The notes: a model not told the origin generated them from the sequence alone. 64,000 nt of DNA from UBA10329 sp964500205 (GCA_964500205.1 CAZCNS010000003.1:248001-312000); one strand, 5' to 3'; numbered from the stretch's first letter, positions 36,271 through 44,933 are shown. Translations and numbers: made by a program.

Positions 36271-36501
36271 ATGAGCAGCCTCCTCGACCGCATCACACTG
36301 AACCCTGACATCTGTCACGGAAAGCCGACCATCAGGAACAAGCGTTATACCGTTGACCTGATCCTTGACCTGCTGGCATCGGGCATGTCCACAGCTGAGA
36401 TATTGGATGACTACCCCGCTTTGGAGAAAGAGGACATACAGGCCTGTCTGGCCTATGCATCGCGGCTGGCAAGGGTCAGTTCCTACGCAAGGACGGCATG
36501 A
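36271..36501 (+). CDS. DUF433 antitoxin of TA module 2
   Basis: A 76-residue DUF433 protein: ITLNPDICHGKPTIRNKRYT, then LILDLLASGMSTAEILDDYP and ALEKEDIQACLAYASRLARV. These are the family's conserved Asn/Gly/Pro turn and winged-helix-like region. DUF433 proteins are antitoxins usually encoded before DUF5615 PIN-like toxins, as here. The ATG at 36271 fits the preceding promoter box; an in-frame start further upstream would lie inside A2M copy 2. Confidence 0.9.
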   Translation: MSSLLDRITLNPDICHGKPTIRNKRYTVDLILDLLASGMSTAEILDDYPALEKEDIQACLAYASRLARVSSYARTA

Positions 36502-36863
36502 GGTTCATTGTAGATGCGCAATTGCCCTCGAAGCTGTGCGAGATACTGCATTCCATCGGTTGTGAAGCAATCCATGTGGACGCGCTGCCCAATGGTGATG
36601 AGACGCCTGACCGTGACATTGCAGACCATGCCGACATGCACGGCCTGGTCGTGCTGACCAAGGACACGGACTTCTACCATTCGCACATGATAAGGAAGCG
36701 TCCGCTGCGGCTGTTCCTCATCACAACCGGCAACATGGGGAATCGCGCGCTTTTCGACCGCCTACGGGCAAATGCCATTACCATTCGCACACTACTTGAG
36801 CATTGCAGTTTCATAGAACTGACCAACGAAGGGGTCATCGGCCACGGGCACGAACGAGACTGA
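36498..36863 (+). CDS. DUF5615 PIN-like toxin of TA module 2
   Basis: A 121-residue PIN-like protein. Acidic residues of the PIN/Mut7-C active site are visible: Asp6 in MRFIVDAQLP, D/E residues in PNGDETPDRDIADHADMHG, and Asp in VVLTKDTDFY. It overlaps the DUF433 gene by 4 bp (ATGA). DUF5615 proteins are predicted ribonuclease toxins. Twenty bases after its stop begins the third copy of the A2M 3' end. Confidence 0.88.
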   Translation: MRFIVDAQLPSKLCEILHSIGCEAIHVDALPNGDETPDRDIADHADMHGLVVLTKDTDFYHSHMIRKRPLRLFLITTGNMGNRALFDRLRANAITIRTLLEHCSFIELTNEGVIGHGHERD

Positions 36864-36883
36864 GTTGTTTTGTGTTGCACGAA

Positions 36884-36973
36884 GCGGGCGATTTTAACAA
36901 CGGCATCTCACAGTTGCAGTGTATGTACGCGCCTGAGTTCACCACGCACAGTGAGGGGGTGCGGGTGGAGTGA
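36884..36973 (+). pseudogene. A2M 3'-end copy 3 (about 29 codons plus stop)
   Basis: In-frame copy of the A2M tail beginning AGDFNNGISQLQCMYAPEFT (the gene has AGDFSNGISQLQCMYAPEFT) and ending HSEGVRVE and TGA. Relative to the real gene it lacks one VR dipeptide. It starts 20 bp after toxin module 2, and downstream DNA shows no further copy. Confidence 0.9.
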
Positions 36974-37062
36974 GGTTTGAACTTCATCAAACTTCCAAAA
37001 TTTGCCGAAGTCGACAGCTCAAGGTCTTGAGAATCTGCCCTCCCTCCTGCCCTACCAACCAA

Positions 37063-37096
37063 AAAGACCGTCCTCCGCAAGGAAGAACGGCCTCTT
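37063..37096. terminator. Imperfect bidirectional terminator
   Basis: GACCGTCCT and AGAACGGCCTC flank a short loop with A-rich and T-rich edges, between the convergent DUF5615 and FN3-domain genes. The stem has mismatches. Confidence 0.5.
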
Positions 37097-37118
37097 TACG
37101 CACATGAGCGCGAGGCTC

Positions 37119-37751
37119 CTATTGTGGCCGAAGCGTTAAGAATTGGCTCCAAGACCCCACACCGGCAGTACTCTCCACGCGCACCCTGAACTGGTAGCGC
37201 AGACCGCCTATCAGCCCCGCGAACATGTAGCTGCGGTCGGTGCTGGTAACCAGAGGCAGCCAACCGGCCTCAGGGCCTGCGCCTTCCTTGTACTCGCGGC
37301 ACTGGTAGTGGTAGGTCTTCCGCTTGGGATTGCCCCGATGATAAAGCCGCACCGACCCCAACGGTATTCCCTCGGCAGTGAGCCTTATGTCATTAGGGGG
37401 CGGCAATACTCCCACGGGGGCCGGCTGTGCCCGCAACTCGAATCCTGAGCTGAGCAGTATCTCCTCATCGCCATTGCCCACATTGTTCACATAAGTGGCC
37501 AACTGGGAGGTGAGTCTCCGCAACTCGCTCAATGCCACATCGCGCAGCACTGTGTTGTTCTTCCCGCCCTCCGACATCACCTTCGACTGCGCATCGCCCA
37601 GCCGGTTCACTGCAGCGAGATAGGTGACAAGATCGGGGTTCGGACTCGGGAAATTCCCGTTTCCATCCATTGCGTCATGGATATTGAAGCACTTCATCAC
37701 TACCGCTGACACACCGAGGCCGTTCAGGCCGACTTTCACAGAATTTTGCAT
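37119..37751 (-). CDS. Fibronectin type III-domain protein (Bacteroidota family)
   Basis: A 210-residue protein from the ATG at 37751 (MQNSVKVGLNGLGVSAVV). The N-terminal helical region (about 25-100) matches a recurrent Bacteroidota family with an FSPNPDLVTYLAAVNRL-like stretch. The last 95 residues are an FN3-like beta-sandwich (LYHRGNPKRKTYHYQCREY, then YQFRVRVESTAGVGSW). There is no signal peptide. The start at 37838 would add a poorly conserved leader. The function is unknown; FN3 domains usually bind partners or pack in extracellular or phage-tail-like structures. Confidence 0.75.
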   Translation of the reverse strand: MQNSVKVGLNGLGVSAVVMKCFNIHDAMDGNGNFPSPNPDLVTYLAAVNRLGDAQSKVMSEGGKNNTVLRDVALSELRRLTSQLATYVNNVGNGDEEILLSSGFELRAQPAPVGVLPPPNDIRLTAEGIPLGSVRLYHRGNPKRKTYHYQCREYKEGAGPEAGWLPLVTSTDRSYMFAGLIGGLRYQFRVRVESTAGVGSWSQFLTLRPQ

Positions 37752-38219
37752 GGCTTCTGTACTTTGATAGGTTAGATTTGTTTGACTCCGATGCTTGCTG
37801 GTCGGGTGGCATCGGTTTCGCCCGACCTGCAATTCCAATAACTCTACATGGTCAGATTTATTTTATCGGAACATGAAAAAAAAAATTCAAATCACTGATT
37901 ATCAGCATGAAAAAAAATCAATCATCTGCAATTAAACACTGAAACATGACAGAGATGGTTTCCATGACGATCGAGATACATTCCATCTCGATCGTCTGAA
38001 AGACCATGAGCCACATGAACGGCTTCGCAACCATACTCCTCCCTCCTGCCCCTGTTGTTGCAGATGGCGGGACGATCGCGGAACGATGCCCAACAATCGT
38101 CTTCGACCGCTTCTCAATGCTGATACCGTGGAGCACGGTCGTCCATCACCGCATCTCAACAGCTACTGAACGGGACACGACTGGGGCTGAGGGGCGGAGG
38201 GTCAATTCAGCACTGCGAG
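37752..38219. other. Non-coding gap with strong hairpin and AT-rich tract
   Basis: A 12-bp perfect inverted repeat (GACGATCGAGAT at 37966-37977 and ATCTCGATCGTC at 37985-37996, 7-nt loop). The half GACGATCG recurs once more at about 38070. On the minus strand two runs of eight to ten T's, each followed by CATG, lie about 70-110 bp beyond the hairpin. No convincing gene; short reading frames here look random. It contains the promoter of the FN3 gene. Confidence 0.5.
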
Positions 38220-39680
38220 TCATTGCTGACGCCTGCGGCCTGACCATCCAATACACTGACTGACAAGCCTCCCGAAACTCAAAGCAAAAATGACCATGGC
38301 AATGAACACAGGAGGAAAAGTGTAGCGTTCCAACATGCGGCCCGCACCGGCCATTACGGCAAGGGCATCGAGCGAGAGCAGCGCGGCCAGCAGGAGCAGT
38401 GCGATGTGCAGCTTGAAGTGCTTGCGCCAACCTGTGATGAGCAGCAGCCCCCAAGAGACTGCCGCCAGCAGGAAAAACGGCAATGTGGTGGTCACCATGC
38501 CATGCACTTTATGCATCGTCCCTGATAACTGAAGCATGTAGTTGACCAGAGCGCCTTTGAAAGTGCCCTCGTATCGGTAGCGCATGGCCCGGAAGTCGGG
38601 CACGCCCTGCTGCCAGTACTCGCGCACGGTGTAGCGCACCAACGGTGGCGGTATGGGGTAGCAGCTCTGCGAAAGCCAGTAGGCACTGTCCTTGTCTGCA
38701 AAAGGCGGCAGCAGTTGGGCCATCTCCCCCACTCCGCCATGCACCAGGCCGCGGTAGGCAACATCACCTGAGGTAAGGGGCTGGTTGAGGTAGTCCTGGG
38801 TCCTGGTGGCCAGCCTCTGCAACATGGATCCGGACGACTGCCTCACACTGTCAGAGAACGATGAAGACCTCACAAATACAGCCGAATCGGGTTCCACCCC
38901 TTCCCATAGCATCACGCGGAGCCGGTGTTCCGAAACATGCTGCACCTTCTGCTGGCCCAGCATCCTGAAAATACGGAAAGGAACTGCCTCACCGCTGATG
39001 GCCCATCCATAAATACCCATCAACAAAACCAGCGAAGCAAAGGGTCCCAACAACGCAAGTGCGTAAAACCGCACGGAGACCAGACGTTGCAGCACCAATG
39101 CTACACCCAAAAAAGCTACGATGAAGATGCCATGCGGACGCAACAGCAGCGGTATGGAAAGCAATATAGACACCGCCACCCATGCAGCCCTGCGATCTGT
39201 TCGGATGGCATGGAGCAATGCGGCAGCAATCAGCAGCAGCGAGGTACTGTAAAGTGACTCGGTGAGCAGCGTCATATCCTGAAACCACACCGACCTGAAC
39301 GCCCCGAAGTAGAAGAACAGCAGCATGGAGAGCAACCAACCTGACCACACCGACCAACGCATGGCTGTATGGACGAGAACCATTCCCGCCACATAGCCCA
39401 CCACCATCTGCAGCAGCGCGACATCGAAGGCTGTCAAGCCCAGCCGCTGGGTGACATACAGAAACACAGGGTAAAGCGGGGGCAGGAAACCGAAATCGGG
39501 CCATTGGCCCAGGCTCATGCGGTAGGCCACGTTGGCGTACTGAAACGAGTCGGGGTCGAAACGCACAAACGGAGTGACCAGCAACAAGGGCAGGCGGAAC
39601 ACCCAGAAGCCGATGGTGAGAATGGCGTATGGGAGCAGCCGGGCCATCCGGCCGGGGAAAGTGTGGAGGATGGTCCTCAT
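38220..39680 (-). CDS. Polytopic membrane glycosyltransferase-like protein (GT39/PMT-like)
   Basis: A 486-residue protein with about ten hydrophobic segments. Near the start, after TM1, the luminal loop FDPDSFQYANVAYRMSLGQW resembles the acidic acceptor/donor loop of GT-C enzymes that use lipid-linked sugars. A soluble loop lies in the middle (about 240-350). It is probably a membrane transferase that uses polyprenyl-phosphate sugar, matched by the GtrB-like and DPM-like GT2 enzymes encoded nearby. It overlaps the LPG-synthase-like gene by 4 bp. Confidence 0.7.
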   Translation of the reverse strand: MRTILHTFPGRMARLLPYAILTIGFWVFRLPLLLVTPFVRFDPDSFQYANVAYRMSLGQWPDFGFLPPLYPVFLYVTQRLGLTAFDVALLQMVVGYVAGMVLVHTAMRWSVWSGWLLSMLLFFYFGAFRSVWFQDMTLLTESLYSTSLLLIAAALLHAIRTDRRAAWVAVSILLSIPLLLRPHGIFIVAFLGVALVLQRLVSVRFYALALLGPFASLVLLMGIYGWAISGEAVPFRIFRMLGQQKVQHVSEHRLRVMLWEGVEPDSAVFVRSSSFSDSVRQSSGSMLQRLATRTQDYLNQPLTSGDVAYRGLVHGGVGEMAQLLPPFADKDSAYWLSQSCYPIPPPLVRYTVREYWQQGVPDFRAMRYRYEGTFKGALVNYMLQLSGTMHKVHGMVTTTLPFFLLAAVSWGLLLITGWRKHFKLHIALLLLAALLSLDALAVMAGAGRMLERYTFPPVFIAMVIFALSFGRLVSQCIGWSGRRRQQ

Positions 39681-40576
39681 GCGGATTGGGCGTTGTTGCT
39701 CTTTTCCCTAAGTATCAAGGCGAGCACAAAGATGAACACCTCGCCCGCAAGAAACCAAAGGCGGCTGAGGATGGCGAGGCCCGTGGCCTCATCCGCAGGC
39801 ATTCCATACAGCACCATGCAGGCCACGAGCACCCCCTCGCGCACACCCAGGCCACCGGGGGCGAACAGGGCGGCTATGGCGAGCACGGCAGCCAATGGGA
39901 ATGCGAACAGCAGCATCAGGGAGGGGGCCGCTCCCGCAACGGACGAGAGCACCAGCAGATGGAAGCCCACAGACCATAAGAGCCAGCCCGTAGTGAAACT
40001 TAGAAAAACCCGTGGCATCTGCCGCAGTGGAACAAGCGGAAGGCTCAAGTCTTTGTTGAAAAAGCTCCCAATGCGGGTGATCACAGCCATCAGTTGCCTT
40101 TGGCAAAGCAACGCCACTGTGAGCAAGGCGAACACCGATGCACTGGCAACCGTCCATACCTCGGGGATGTCGGCATCGAAGAGCACCACACTGCCCAGCA
40201 GGAAACCGAGCCAGAGCATGAGCAGCTGCGCCAACAGCGATGCGGCCGAGGCAGCGCGCATGGGAATGCCCGCCTCCTGCACCACATAGGCCGCACGGCC
40301 CACGATCACCAGCACCTTTCCCGGGATGTACTTGGTGAAGATGGAAAGCCCCGAAGAGACGATGGCCAACCGCAACGGGACCTCATGGCCCACCAGCCTC
40401 AGCGCCTGCCGCCAGTTGAGTGCACTGATGATGAATCCCGCAAAGCAGAGCAGCAGCGAGGCTGAGAAGAGGCCCCAATGCCTGATGACGGGCACCATGA
40501 GATAGTCGAACCGGTACAGGTAAAGCCCGATGAACACCAGAGAAAGGTAGAACAGTATCTGGAACAGCCACCTCAC
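39677..40576 (-). CDS. YbhN/LPG-synthase-TM-family membrane protein
   Basis: A 299-residue protein with about eight TM segments. Diagnostic blocks of the lysylphosphatidylglycerol synthase TM region/flippase-like family are PGKVLVIVGRA and FAPGGLGVREGVLVACM. Family members act as lipid flippases or unknown membrane partners. In a glycan cluster a role in translocating a lipid-linked sugar is plausible but unproven. Overlapping starts and stops link it to the GT39-like gene, and it begins directly after the acyltransferase gene. Confidence 0.85.
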   Translation of the reverse strand: MRWLFQILFYLSLVFIGLYLYRFDYLMVPVIRHWGLFSASLLLCFAGFIISALNWRQALRLVGHEVPLRLAIVSSGLSIFTKYIPGKVLVIVGRAAYVVQEAGIPMRAASAASLLAQLLMLWLGFLLGSVVLFDADIPEVWTVASASVFALLTVALLCQRQLMAVITRIGSFFNKDLSLPLVPLRQMPRVFLSFTTGWLLWSVGFHLLVLSSVAGAAPSLMLLFAFPLAAVLAIAALFAPGGLGVREGVLVACMVLYGMPADEATGLAILSRLWFLAGEVFIFVLALILREKSNNAQSA

Positions 40577-41116
40577 TCAGAGCGTGCTATAGTCGAACCC
40601 GGTGTAGGGTGCCTTGTCCTTGATGACCTTGCAGGGGATGCCACCAGCGATGCAGTTGGAGGGCACATCCCTATTCACTACCGAATTGGCTGCTATCACC
40701 ACATTGTCACCGATGGTGACCCCCGGCAGCACCACGGCCCCCATGCCTATCCACACATTGTCGCCAATGGTGATGGGGCCGTCACCCACCCAGACATCAT
40801 AGTCGTCCGCGCTGTGGTTGGCACTGATCAGCCCCACGTTGGGGCCCATGCGCAGATTGTGACCTATGGTGATCCCGTTCTTGGCCTGGATGTAGCAGCC
40901 TTGGCTCCAACCGGGAAATGACCGCTTCCCCAATTTCACATTGCCGGGTTTGACAACCCTTGAAGTATGGTGCATGGGCCAACCCACGAAACGGTTGAAG
41001 CCGAGGACCTTCTGAGTAACGAAAACGCTACCGACCACCGCTAAAGGGTCTGCTCCTGCTGCTTGGGAAAAGGCTGCACGGACAATCAACGAAGCTATGT
41101 ACCTGAGTACGCCCAT
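40577..41116 (-). CDS. Left-handed beta-helix acyltransferase
   Basis: About 179 residues from the ATG at 41116; a longer start at 41143 would overlap the sulfotransferase gene more. Hexapeptide repeats run from about residue 70 (GITIGHNLRMGPNVGLISAN, ITIGDNVWIGMGAVVLPGVT), with His in ANHSADD as catalytic residue and the typical end NCIAGGIPCKVIKDK. This is a CysE/WcaF/LacA-type O- or N-acetyltransferase that probably acetylates a sugar of the glycan. Confidence 0.88.
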   Translation of the reverse strand: MGVLRYIASLIVRAAFSQAAGADPLAVVGSVFVTQKVLGFNRFVGWPMHHTSRVVKPGNVKLGKRSFPGWSQGCYIQAKNGITIGHNLRMGPNVGLISANHSADDYDVWVGDGPITIGDNVWIGMGAVVLPGVTIGDNVVIAANSVVNRDVPSNCIAGGIPCKVIKDKAPYTGFDYSTL

Positions 41117-42009
41117 TGGACTGCTTTTTTCAAATCCTCCCATTCGAAATCGGAAACCTGACGCTTGGAGGTGACGGATATTTCGCTTTCCTCAAAAGAG
41201 GTTGACTTTCTTTTCAGATGAAGGTTGTTGCTGATCTCGTCAAGTACCTCCTCAGGCTGAGAGGCCAAATCCTCATAGTGGACGATGATGTGGGTTGGAT
41301 CAAGTCTTTCCAGATCCCGAATTATCCTGGTGTCGATTTCCCGCACTTGCCAGACGACCTGTTGGGCCACACTTAGACTGCGCATAGCCTCTTCATAGCC
41401 ATTCGGTCGAACGCTGAACCACGCATTCATGTCGCCTAAAACTTTCTTGCGCGCCACCAACAAAGACTGAGCAACATATATCGGTTCACGCTTGATATAG
41501 ATGAATTTTGCCTTGGGAAATACTGTGATTATCGCTTCGATGGCCAATGAATTGCCTAAGGCCTTGATGAGTATCGGTGCTTTCAGACAGCTACCTATAG
41601 CTGCAAATGAATCTCGTACAGCATTGGAATGGGATTCCCAGCCTCTGTCGCTGAACCAGAACGCATTGATCTTACCTCCCTCATTTGGGGAGTGCAGACC
41701 TGCAATCACTCCGTAATTACTCTCCTTGATGGCACTGTAACTCAAGATCCTATTGCTGAAAATGCAAGCAATGGTACTCATGAACATCGGAAACAAAGCC
41801 ATTATGTTGGTTATAAATCCCACATTGTAATACTTGGCAAGTAGTTGAAAGAGCAGGGTGGTACCTGACCTCGGTGCTCCAATAATGAAAACCGGCTCAT
41901 ATTCAAGTCTGCGTTTGACAAGGTGCAGTTCAGGGCGCATGAAAAGGCGCTGTACGGCAATGATTACGAACCTCAACCGGATCAGCATGTCAGACATCGT
42001 CAAGCCCAT
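41095..42009 (-). CDS. P-loop sulfotransferase
   Basis: A 304-residue sulfotransferase. The PAPS 5'-phosphosulfate loop is EPVFIIGAPRSGTTLLFQLL near residue 40, followed by a 3'-phosphate block near residues 160-175 (KFIYIKREPIYVAQSLLVAR). It is expected to move sulfate from PAPS to a hydroxyl of the polysaccharide or a lipid-linked precursor. The PAPS-producing genes are not in the window. It overlaps the acyltransferase gene and follows the FemAB-like gene by one base. Confidence 0.88.
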   Translation of the reverse strand: MGLTMSDMLIRLRFVIIAVQRLFMRPELHLVKRRLEYEPVFIIGAPRSGTTLLFQLLAKYYNVGFITNIMALFPMFMSTIACIFSNRILSYSAIKESNYGVIAGLHSPNEGGKINAFWFSDRGWESHSNAVRDSFAAIGSCLKAPILIKALGNSLAIEAIITVFPKAKFIYIKREPIYVAQSLLVARKKVLGDMNAWFSVRPNGYEEAMRSLSVAQQVVWQVREIDTRIIRDLERLDPTHIIVHYEDLASQPEEVLDEISNNLHLKRKSTSFEESEISVTSKRQVSDFEWEDLKKAVQWAYSGT

Positions 42010-42010
42010 T

Positions 42011-42988
42011 TTACTTCCCGTACCTCAGTTTCTTGTATGTGGCGATGGCATTGTCAACCATCAGGTTGAAGAGGGAGGGGTTGTAGACTTTCAGGAAGGG
42101 GGTCTGCACTCCTCCGAATTTCCTGTAGAACGAGTTGACGGGCTGCAACATGGAACCCTCGAAGTCGAAGACCTGTGAATGTGCAGAGGCAAAGCGGATA
42201 CAGTGCCAGAGCAGCATCTCGTTGGCCCCTCTGACAATGGTCTCATGGTCTATCCCGTTGAGCACGAGTGAGGCGGAATGGCTGTCGTAGATGAGGCCCG
42301 CCACGGCCATCACGGTACCGTCAGGCCCTTTTATCCCAAACAGCCGAATCGCCTTGTGCGATTCCAGATGATTGATATAATTCCTCAGGAAATCTTTCTT
42401 GAATGGCGAAGGGCCTCCCTGCCTCCGGAAACTCTTCTCGTCAATCTCATAGAAAGTCTCAAAGTCCACACTGTCCATCACCTCACATCCGCTACGGGCA
42501 GCAAAGCCCATGTCGTTGCGTGTCTTGGTATGGAGCTGCATGAGCAGGGCATCCTCCGTTGTGTCATTGAGATTGATGAGGTAGGTGTACATCACCTGCG
42601 CGCTGAGTCCTTTCCAGTGAAAGGGCAGGTGATCGGTCACCGAATAGTGGAAGGTGTAGCTGAAGGAGGAAATGGAGGCCACCTGCTCCGCGAGCAGCTT
42701 TGCCACCGACCTGCGATGGGTCTCCCGGTTGTACAGATTGCCCTTGGATTCTGCGAAATACACACCGAGATACTTGCAGAGCAGTGGGTTGCGGCTCAGT
42801 CCGATCTCATTGAGGGTGAGCACCATTCCGCCCACAATGTGCTCTTTCTCCACAACCGCCAGAATGCGATAAGGCCGTTGCAGGGCGTCCAGATACCAGG
42901 TTTTGCCATAGATGGTGGCCTGAGGACTGGAATCAACGAATCGGTTCCAATCATCGTATGCGTCAGGTGTAAGGTAAAGACACTCCAT
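42011..42988 (-). CDS. FemAB/BioF2-type acyltransferase
   Basis: A 325-residue protein from ATG 42988 (MECLYLTPDAYDDWNRFVDS). It has a twin GNAT-like fold. A recognisable block is MYTYLINLNDTTEDALLMQL, then HTKTRNDMGFAARSGCEVM (the FemAB-like KxRx-G region), and late FDFEGSMLQPVNSFYRKFGG. Proteins of this family add aminoacyl or acyl groups to sugars or peptides, for example PEP-CTERM/XrtA-associated FemAB proteins. The likely target is an amino-sugar; the acyl donor is unknown. Confidence 0.8.
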   Translation of the reverse strand: MECLYLTPDAYDDWNRFVDSSPQATIYGKTWYLDALQRPYRILAVVEKEHIVGGMVLTLNEIGLSRNPLLCKYLGVYFAESKGNLYNRETHRRSVAKLLAEQVASISSFSYTFHYSVTDHLPFHWKGLSAQVMYTYLINLNDTTEDALLMQLHTKTRNDMGFAARSGCEVMDSVDFETFYEIDEKSFRRQGGPSPFKKDFLRNYINHLESHKAIRLFGIKGPDGTVMAVAGLIYDSHSASLVLNGIDHETIVRGANEMLLWHCIRFASAHSQVFDFEGSMLQPVNSFYRKFGGVQTPFLKVYNPSLFNLMVDNAIATYKKLRYGK

Positions 42989-42996
42989 AGCTTGGT

Positions 42997-43785
42997 TCAG
43001 CCCCTTCGTCTCAATATTTCCTTGGCGGCATTGATCATTGCGTCCTTCGCCCACTGCACCGACCATTCCACTTGGCTGTCAGTCCATCTTTCGGGGTGTA
43101 TCTGAAAAACCATGCGGGGGTGAGGCCGTGTGCGAAGGTAATGGAGCAGTTCGGCATCGGAGGGGAAATCGGCCGCAATGCGCGATTCCACCTTGTCGCG
43201 CCTGTTGCTCTCGCCACTGGTCCAGTTGCGGCCGGTGTCGTTGATGTAGGCGATGTCGGTGTAGTCGATGTCGAGATAGACCTCGCCCAGCAGCCCCAGT
43301 TCACCGGTGAGGAGGGCATGGTTGGCGGGGTCGCGCCAGATATCGCGGTTGTCGAAGGCCCTGAGCGGACGGCCATGCATGCTGCATGTGCGCACGTCCG
43401 TCACCTCGCGCAGCCGCTGCAACTGCTGGCGGAAGTCAGCGATGGCGGCCGGGATGTCGCCCCGCGTGTCGGAGAGCGATTCGTAGTGATAGCCCACCTC
43501 ATGCCCCATGTCGGCAATGGCGCGGATGATGTCGGGCCTGAAGGTGTGGGGCTTCATCCGGAAATAGTAGGTGGATACGATGCCCATGTCCCTTTCCAGT
43601 GCGGCCATGTCCAGTGCGCGCTGGGGCAGGCGGTCCACATCATGACGTATGAGGCAGCACCGTTCCGGCAGCTGTCCTTGGGCCATCAGGTCGCGGAACA
43701 GGACGAAGGGCAGCCCTCCCTGACCGATGGCCCGGAGGTATTCACGGTAGGCGTTCAGGGTGAAATCCCTCATGGGCAGGGTCAC
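42997..43785 (-). CDS. Polysaccharide deacetylase-like (NodB-fold) protein
   Basis: A 262-residue protein; GTG 43785 (GTGA overlap) or ATG 43773 are both possible starts. The NodB-type metal motif is present as CCLIRHDVDRLP, with a later HEVGYHYES and a C-terminal FQIHPERW. These fit a TIM-barrel carbohydrate esterase of family 4, but the exact catalytic triad is not fully visible. It probably removes an acyl group from an amino sugar of the glycan. Confidence 0.75.
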   Translation of the reverse strand: MTLPMRDFTLNAYREYLRAIGQGGLPFVLFRDLMAQGQLPERCCLIRHDVDRLPQRALDMAALERDMGIVSTYYFRMKPHTFRPDIIRAIADMGHEVGYHYESLSDTRGDIPAAIADFRQQLQRLREVTDVRTCSMHGRPLRAFDNRDIWRDPANHALLTGELGLLGEVYLDIDYTDIAYINDTGRNWTSGESNRRDKVESRIAADFPSDAELLHYLRTRPHPRMVFQIHPERWTDSQVEWSVQWAKDAMINAAKEILRRRG

Positions 43786-44882
43786 TTCTGCAGCCGCTCA
43801 TTGTCCTGCATGTCCATCCACATGGCGAACAGGAAGGCATTGAACCCGCTGATGGCCAGGAACATGAAGGCCAGTATGGTGGCATCGCTGACATCGCGCA
43901 CCGGATTGATGGTGAGATAGACCATCTTGTAGGCGAAGGGCAGTGAGGCCAGCAGCATGAGGAATGCCGCATGGTAGAGGATGAACAGCGGGTGGAAATC
44001 GCGGAACAGGTATTTGATGTACAGCCGCTTGAAGAAGCTCTTGAACAGCAGCCACGACACGCGGGGAATGACCTTGAAGATTTTCATCTTGCTCTGCTCG
44101 CCCACATCGTAGATGGGTTTGATCTCGACCTCGCGCAGGGTGCAGAAGGCGATGTTGAGCTTCACGAGCATATCGTTGGGCATGCCGTAGCTGCGGTAGA
44201 TGTCGTAGAGCCTTATGGCGTTGAGGGCCTTGTTGCCGATGGCGGTGTAGCCCGTCTGCGTGTCGCTCACGTGCCAGTAGCCGCTGGCCACCTTGGTCAT
44301 GATGCCGAGGATGGAGTTGCCGAAGTAGCGCACCTTGGGGATGACCAGCAGCGCACTGCGATGGATGAGGCGGTTGCCCTTCACGTAGTCGATGCCTTCC
44401 TCTATCACCGGTCGGCAGATGCTCTCCAGCTCATCGGGGTCCATCTGCCCGTCACCGGCCATCACGGCCGTGCAGTCGATGCCGTGGTCCTTGGCCCACT
44501 TGTAGCCCCGTGCTATGGATGCGCCCACGCCCCCGTTCTCCAGATGGTCTATGAGGATGATGCGCTCATGCTCAGGGTCGGTGTTCAAGACCATGGATGG
44601 CACATAGCGGTCTATTTCCTCCTCCTGCAGCTGCTGCACCACCATGGTGGCGCGGTTGTAGCGATTGGGCTTCTCGCGGCCGAGGATGTTGGGGATGTGT
44701 ACTTTGGGGTTAGTATCCTTGTCAATGTACCCGCGCACCACCTCCGATGTGCGGTCGGGACTGCAATCGTTCACAATGATGATGCGGTCAACGAAATCGG
44801 GCATGCTCTCGATGACCATACCGATCTGAGTCTCCTCGTTGTAGGCGGGGACTACAACGGCTATGGTCTTGTTGTGGAGCAT
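43782..44882 (-). CDS. GT2 polyprenyl-phosphate hexosyltransferase-like protein with C-terminal TM helices
   Basis: A 366-residue GT-A enzyme (TIAVVVPAYNEETQIGMVIE, DCSPDRTSEVV, the DxD-like VMAGDGQMDPDEL, and the acceptor-side QTGYTAIGNKAL). The C-terminal 100 residues hold two or more TM helices. It resembles dolichol-phosphate mannose-type synthases and could load a sugar on a polyprenyl phosphate for the GT-C enzymes. It is unusually long for that group because of an insert of about 60 residues after the N-terminal strand (VHIPNILGREKPNRYNRATM). Confidence 0.85.
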   Translation of the reverse strand: MLHNKTIAVVVPAYNEETQIGMVIESMPDFVDRIIIVNDCSPDRTSEVVRGYIDKDTNPKVHIPNILGREKPNRYNRATMVVQQLQEEEIDRYVPSMVLNTDPEHERIILIDHLENGGVGASIARGYKWAKDHGIDCTAVMAGDGQMDPDELESICRPVIEEGIDYVKGNRLIHRSALLVIPKVRYFGNSILGIMTKVASGYWHVSDTQTGYTAIGNKALNAIRLYDIYRSYGMPNDMLVKLNIAFCTLREVEIKPIYDVGEQSKMKIFKVIPRVSWLLFKSFFKRLYIKYLFRDFHPLFILYHAAFLMLLASLPFAYKMVYLTINPVRDVSDATILAFMFLAISGFNAFLFAMWMDMQDNERLQK

Positions 44883-44933
44883 GATAATCGTGGTAAATGT
44901 AATGGAAGGTCATTCAATAGAGAACCCATGAAT

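Noticed and set aside
35539..36973. Integron-type cassette array as an explanation for the A2M tails
   Set aside because: The repeated tails are in-frame gene ends without attC-like inverted cores, and there is no IntI gene in the window.
38006..38263. 85-codon plus-strand frame near the hairpin gap
   Set aside because: No start context, no homology pattern, and it overlaps the 3' end of the GT39-like gene.
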